Source of the DNA: Cryptomeria japonica
Lineage: Eukaryota; Streptophyta; Pinopsida; Cupressales; Cupressaceae
Length of the DNA stretch: 64,000 nucleotides
Direction of reading: 5' to 3'
Assembly (NCBI RefSeq): GCF_030272615.1
Contig: NW_026729155.1
Location: forward strand, 105,314-169,313
Shown piece by piece: positions 60,465-64,000 of this stretch; position 1 is the stretch's first letter, and each line of letters begins with the position of its first letter. The notes under the pieces were generated by a model that saw only the letters and a list, made by a program, of their open reading frames with translations, was not told the DNA's origin and ran no database searches. The position numbers and the translations under genes were made by a program.

Positions 60465-61601
60465 TATAATATCAAAAATCAAACCTTTTACAATTCATCA
60501 CAACAAATGGCACCTTCCTCCACATCATCAGAGGTCATGTATCATCACTTTTCTCTTTTTTCCCACCTAGATTGCTTTATCAGCTCCAAACTAGAATATT
60601 ATCAACTTTGTTAACTTGTCATCCTTAGGACACTAGTACGACGCAAAGATGTCTGCATGACACACTAGCATCCTGCGAATCTGATAGTTCATGGGTGGCT
60701 ATTTGAGCATGGATCTTGCACCTGAAAAGAACCATAACATCTTTGCATGCACCCCATGACATTGATTTGCCTTCTAGGGCCTATATCTCTCCCCTTTGAA
60801 TGCATTTTGGGGATTCTTGATCATTTTTCTTACAGGTTGAAGCTTTTAGCAATCTTGTTGGGCAATATTCATAGGTTATCACAAGACCACCATTGTTGTT
60901 GCAGGCTCTTGAAGAACTCAAGGTGCCATTAGCCATCTTCACATGTCTTGAAGGCATTTCACTTACTCTTCTTGGTTCATTTGTGTATCTATAATTTCTT
61001 ATTTACAATCTTTTTATTATTTTAATTGTATCTCTTTTATCTTTAACATTTCAATTTTCCCTATTGCTACTAATTGGGTTGTCTATGGAGGTGGGAAGAC
61101 CAAAACGGGGGTTTGACTAAGGTAGACTCCAAAACATAACCCCAACATTTTCCTTTTTCATTTTTGTGTAGGTTTATGAACATGGGAAGGTAGTCATCTT
61201 GTGGGAGGCTTCAATCCTGGACTGACTATGAGCTTCCCTCATTCCTCCTTCCCATTTCATTTTAGTATTCTACATTTTGTACTATTAGCTTAGTTTGTAG
61301 TCTTTCTATGTTTTTTTAATAATATAGTTTTCCCTATCACTTTTCCTATAGTTTTTGTACCTCGTCCATATAGGACGCAATGTGTCACACTAGTGTCCTA
61401 GTTCTGGATGCTCGTCCTAGGGAGAGAGGCTTGATAGAGTCATTCAAGAACTCTATTTGATAGTAATTTATCTTATTCTGCGTTTAACTTTGAATTTTCA
61501 TCTCTTGGCTCAACCTTAGCACCAGTTAAGTGAGGTAGAGCGAAGGTAGGTTTGTTCCTTTGGGTCCATCACCTTGAGGGTAACAAATCTCATCCTCTAC
61601 A
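60465..61601 (+). repeat. Gypsy 3' LTR
   Basis: Begins tataatatcaaaaatc and ends catcctctaca. It is colinear with 52519-53650. The end CA is intact here, while the 5' copy has TA. Confidence 0.9.
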
Positions 61602-61606
61602 TATTC
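61602..61606. repeat. Right target-site duplication of the Gypsy insertion
   Basis: tattc, pairing with tattt at 52514-52518. Copia gag sequence resumes directly after it. Confidence 0.7.
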
Positions 61607-62275
61607 ATGAAGCAAATCAAGAGATCAAGCAAGTCAAGATGTTAATTATGTAGTATAAATTTGAGACTCTAAGGATGCCTAAAGACGATAACATTGAAAT
61701 TTAATTGCATCAACTGAATGAGGTGTTACATGCAATAGGAGGTATTGACAGAACTAAGGAAGAAAACAAGGTTGTGAGAAAAGTAATGAGAATAGTGCCT
61801 AGATTCTATAAACCTAATTTGTATGCTATTGAGGAGAGTCATATTATCGATACATATACCTTGGATCAACTCTATTGATCAATCTCAACTTTTGAGATAT
61901 GGGAGTTTGAAGATCATCACAATGTTAAGAAGAAATTTAGATTCAAATCCACCAATAAGATTGATGATGTACTTGAAATAAGAAATGATCCATATGATGA
62001 GGAAGAAAAAATTATGAGAAGACTAAAAGAGGATCAATAAAATACAAAGGTAAGTTGCCCTTGAATTTTTTTAATTGCGGAAGAATTGGTCATTATGCTA
62101 CTAGATGTACTTTCAATGAAGATAACTATAAGAGACCTAGTGATGATAATAAGAGAAAGGGTAAATATATATGAGATGACAACAATAAAATAATAGATGA
62201 TAGAGATAAATCTAAGATGAAGAAGATTGTGATGGCTCAAATGGTGAATTATTATTTTTAGCCATTAATAAAAAT
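61607..62275 (+). pseudogene. Copia gag, C-terminal part
   Basis: KFETLRMPKDDNIEI, LHQLNEVLHAIGGIDRT (61700-61760) and FEDHHNVKKKFRFK, then a zinc knuckle FNCGRIGHYATRC (62070-62110) in which the first Cys of CX2CX4HX4C is Phe. Stops at 61651, 61708, 61876 and 62038. Confidence 0.7.
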
Positions 62276-62334
62276 TATAATTAAAGTTTCAGTATTGTGC
62301 ATGATGAAGAGAACAATGGAAGATCAATGACTAA

Positions 62335-62726
62335 GAATCACACTACATACAAAAGAAGAACCTAAATCTAGGATTCAATTTATTATAGATTTTCAAATCA
62401 TATGATAGTTGACAAAAGGAAGTTCCTTGACTTTCAAAATTATTACATCAGTGAAGCTTGCTAGTGAAGAGGCTGCACCTATTTGTGGTAAAGGAACCAT
62501 ATCCATTGATGGTAAACATAAGACATATGATGTATATTATGTTAAAGGTATAAACTATAACTTTTTGAATGTGAGTGGGATGTGTAGTAAAGGTTACAAG
62601 CTCATATTTCATGGCTTCAAATGTGAGATCAAAGTTCCTGGAAGGTTAGTTGCTGAAGGTACAAGAACAAATGAAAATGTCTATTACATAAAGAAAAATA
62701 GAGGACGTAGTTATATTTTGGTGTAG
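62335..62726 (+). pseudogene. Copia protease remnant
   Basis: The active-site area (62375-62410) no longer reads Asp-Ser-Gly: it gives RFSNHM in one frame, after which the frame shifts. 62409-62723 is then open (GKGTISIDGKHKTYDVYYVK; LNVSGMCSKGYKLIFHG), the region following the protease site in Copia pol. Confidence 0.65.
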
Positions 62727-62925
62727 AGAAGTGAATGTTGTTTGTGGCACAAAAGGATGGGACATATTAATTTTGAATACATGGTGAAGATCAGTTCTAT
62801 GCGAGCAATGGGAGATTTTCCAAATATAACCAGACTTGCTAATATAGTGAGAAAGGAATATCATATGGGAAAACAAACAAGGAATATATTAAAGAACAAG
62901 GAGTATTCTACTACAAAACCATTAT
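62727..62925 (+). pseudogene. Copia gag-pre-integrase (zinc) domain remnant
   Basis: WHKRMGHINFEYMVKISSM (62742-62798) and EYHMGKQTRNILK. The first His/His pair is kept but the CxxC that should follow is lost (RKEYH). Confidence 0.7.
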
Positions 62926-63247
62926 AGTTGGTTCATACAGACTTGTACGGACCTACAAGGCAAGAGGGATAAGTGCTCAAAGATATTTTATGTTTCTTAT
63001 TGATGATTATTCTATAATGACATGACTTACTCTCTTAAAAGAAAAATGAGATGCCCTAGATAGATTTAAAGTGTTCAAATCTATGGTTGGAAATCAAGTA
63101 GAAGCTAAGATCAAATGTCTAAGGTCTGATAGAGATAAATATTTTAGATTATTTGATAGATTTTGTGAAGAGCATGGTGTTAGAAGAAAATTGTCTACAC
63201 CTAGGACTCCATAACAAAATGGAGTTTTTGAAAGGAAGAATAAAACT
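62926..63247 (+). pseudogene. Copia integrase core remnant, cut by an LTR
   Basis: HTDLYGP (62935; first Asp), LRSDRDKYF (about 63120; second Asp) and NGVFERKNKT (63217-63247; Glu) keep the DDE residues although frames shift between them. The sequence stops after the Thr codon where TGTAGACAC begins. Confidence 0.75.
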
Positions 63248-64000
63248 TGTAGACACCTAAAATTGTCATGTCTAATTAAATAAATATTTTATTTATTTAA
63301 TTACCTAAGCCTAATTCTTCTATTAATTAAATAAATCTTTATTTATTTAATTAATTCATTTATCCTCTTCTAGCCTTATTTCTCATTTAAATAAATACAT
63401 TTATTTATTTAAATTATCTTTTTCCTAAATTAAATAAATATTTTATTTATTTAATTATCCTACTTCTTCTATTAATTAAATAAATATTTATTTATTTAAT
63501 TAATTCATTAGCTTTTTCTACACATGACACATGTCATTCATCTCTTAATTCATACACTACCTACATCTTTCATTGTTTTGGTATTTCTTTTACCTACCCT
63601 CTAATCCTAGCCGACCTCTCTTTTTACACCTCTCAATCTTAACCCTCCATTTCATATTGTGTCTTCTATTTAAGGAGATGCCTTCTTCATTATCAAAACC
63701 TAATCATTCTATGCATTCTAATCAATCATCCTAATCACTCAGCCTAATCGACAATTTGGAGGACTCGACTACACTACGATCCTACTTGCAACCACATTCC
63801 GTTCTTTGTTGAGCTCTTGTGCATATAAAAATCTGAGAGCAAATATATCAAGCAAGATCAATGGAGATAGGAAGAATGGAGATCCAAACCCTATTGGACA
63901 TGTGATGGTATAATCATTGTGATTTCATTTGATTTGCATTGTCTTAGGTAATCTTCATATGTTATGGTGGATCTTTGTTGATTGTTAGGCTAGGATTTTG
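63248..64000 (+). mobile_element. TGTAGACAC-family LTR inserted in Copia integrase (runs off window)
   Basis: Starts TGTAGACACCTAAAATTG at 63248, close to the solo LTR start at 54803 but diverged. The first 270 bases hold at least four AT-rich near-palindromes of the form attaaataaata/tatttatttaat. A TATA-like 'tatttaagg' lies near 63668. The expected left target duplication would be aaact (63243-63247); the right end is outside. Confidence 0.7.

Larger units (their letters stand above)
52519..61601 (+). mobile_element. Gypsy-type LTR element, non-autonomous, nested in Copia gag
   Basis: LTRs at 52519-53650 and 60465-61601 flank gag, a protease-like region and a Pro/Ser-rich frame. It is 9083 bp long, of which 1282 bp are a later solo LTR with its target duplication. 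No RT, RNase H or integrase motif could be found between protease (about 57545) and the 3' LTR. The LTRs clearly differ at many positions, so the insertion is old. The orientation is the same as that of the host Copia element. Confidence 0.85.

Overview
The window looks like a piece of a large, repeat-rich seed-plant genome, most likely a conifer. This is inferred from one intronless plant-specific receptor kinase in 64 kb, old and heavily mutated retroelements nested in each other, long AT-rich stretches, and a 3 kb interstitial telomere-like block. No prokaryotic or viral operon, CRISPR array, rRNA or tRNA gene was seen.

Left part (1-10 kb): LINE (non-LTR retrotransposon) debris. A minus-strand copy runs from the reverse transcriptase C-terminus through a zf-RVT-like zinc region and RNase H (3180-1190) into a second protein, here called ORF-X (1072-1). 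Plus-strand copies at 4.6-5.8 kb and 5.8-9.95 kb show the same order. A fourth pair lies at 38.7-41.2 kb, and a probable ORF-X 3' end alone at 49.2-50.7 kb. Between the left LINE copies is the 3' end of an LTR element (3.2-4.6 kb).

Host gene (11.5-15.5 kb): a G-type lectin receptor-like kinase of SD2-5 type on the minus strand. Its signal peptide and ectodomain are in one frame but separated by a single TAG. The promoter plus signal-peptide segment is tandemly duplicated upstream, and the duplicate has TGG at that codon.

Middle (15.6-36.5 kb): a degraded unidentified coding stretch; a local repeat cluster; an array of GAAC/GTTC inverted repeats; a retroelement accessory ORF followed by an LTR, a primer-binding site and a Tat/Ogre-like Gypsy element (gag, protease, RNase H-like domain, RT, RNase H, truncated integrase; 22.4-27.3 kb); two chromovirus-like Gypsy fragments in opposite orientation with inverted LTR copies (28.4-33.6 kb); and the 3' end of a minus-strand Copia element (33.6-36.5 kb).

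Right part (36.5-64 kb): AT-rich DNA, the LINE/ORF-X copy, the degenerate CCCTAA block (45.1-48.2 kb), then a nested stack. A Copia element (from about 50.7 kb past 63.2 kb) was entered in gag by a Gypsy-type element (52519-61601) with both LTRs and a 5-bp target duplication. That element was itself entered in gag by a solo LTR (54803-56079) with a perfect 5-bp target duplication. The Copia integrase was later entered at 63248 by another LTR that runs off the window. The 52.5-61.6 kb Gypsy has gag and a protease-like region but no recognisable RT, RNase H or integrase, so it is probably non-autonomous. Apart from the receptor kinase, every coding region seen carries stops or frameshifts. All family assignments rest on reading translations by eye; no search was run.
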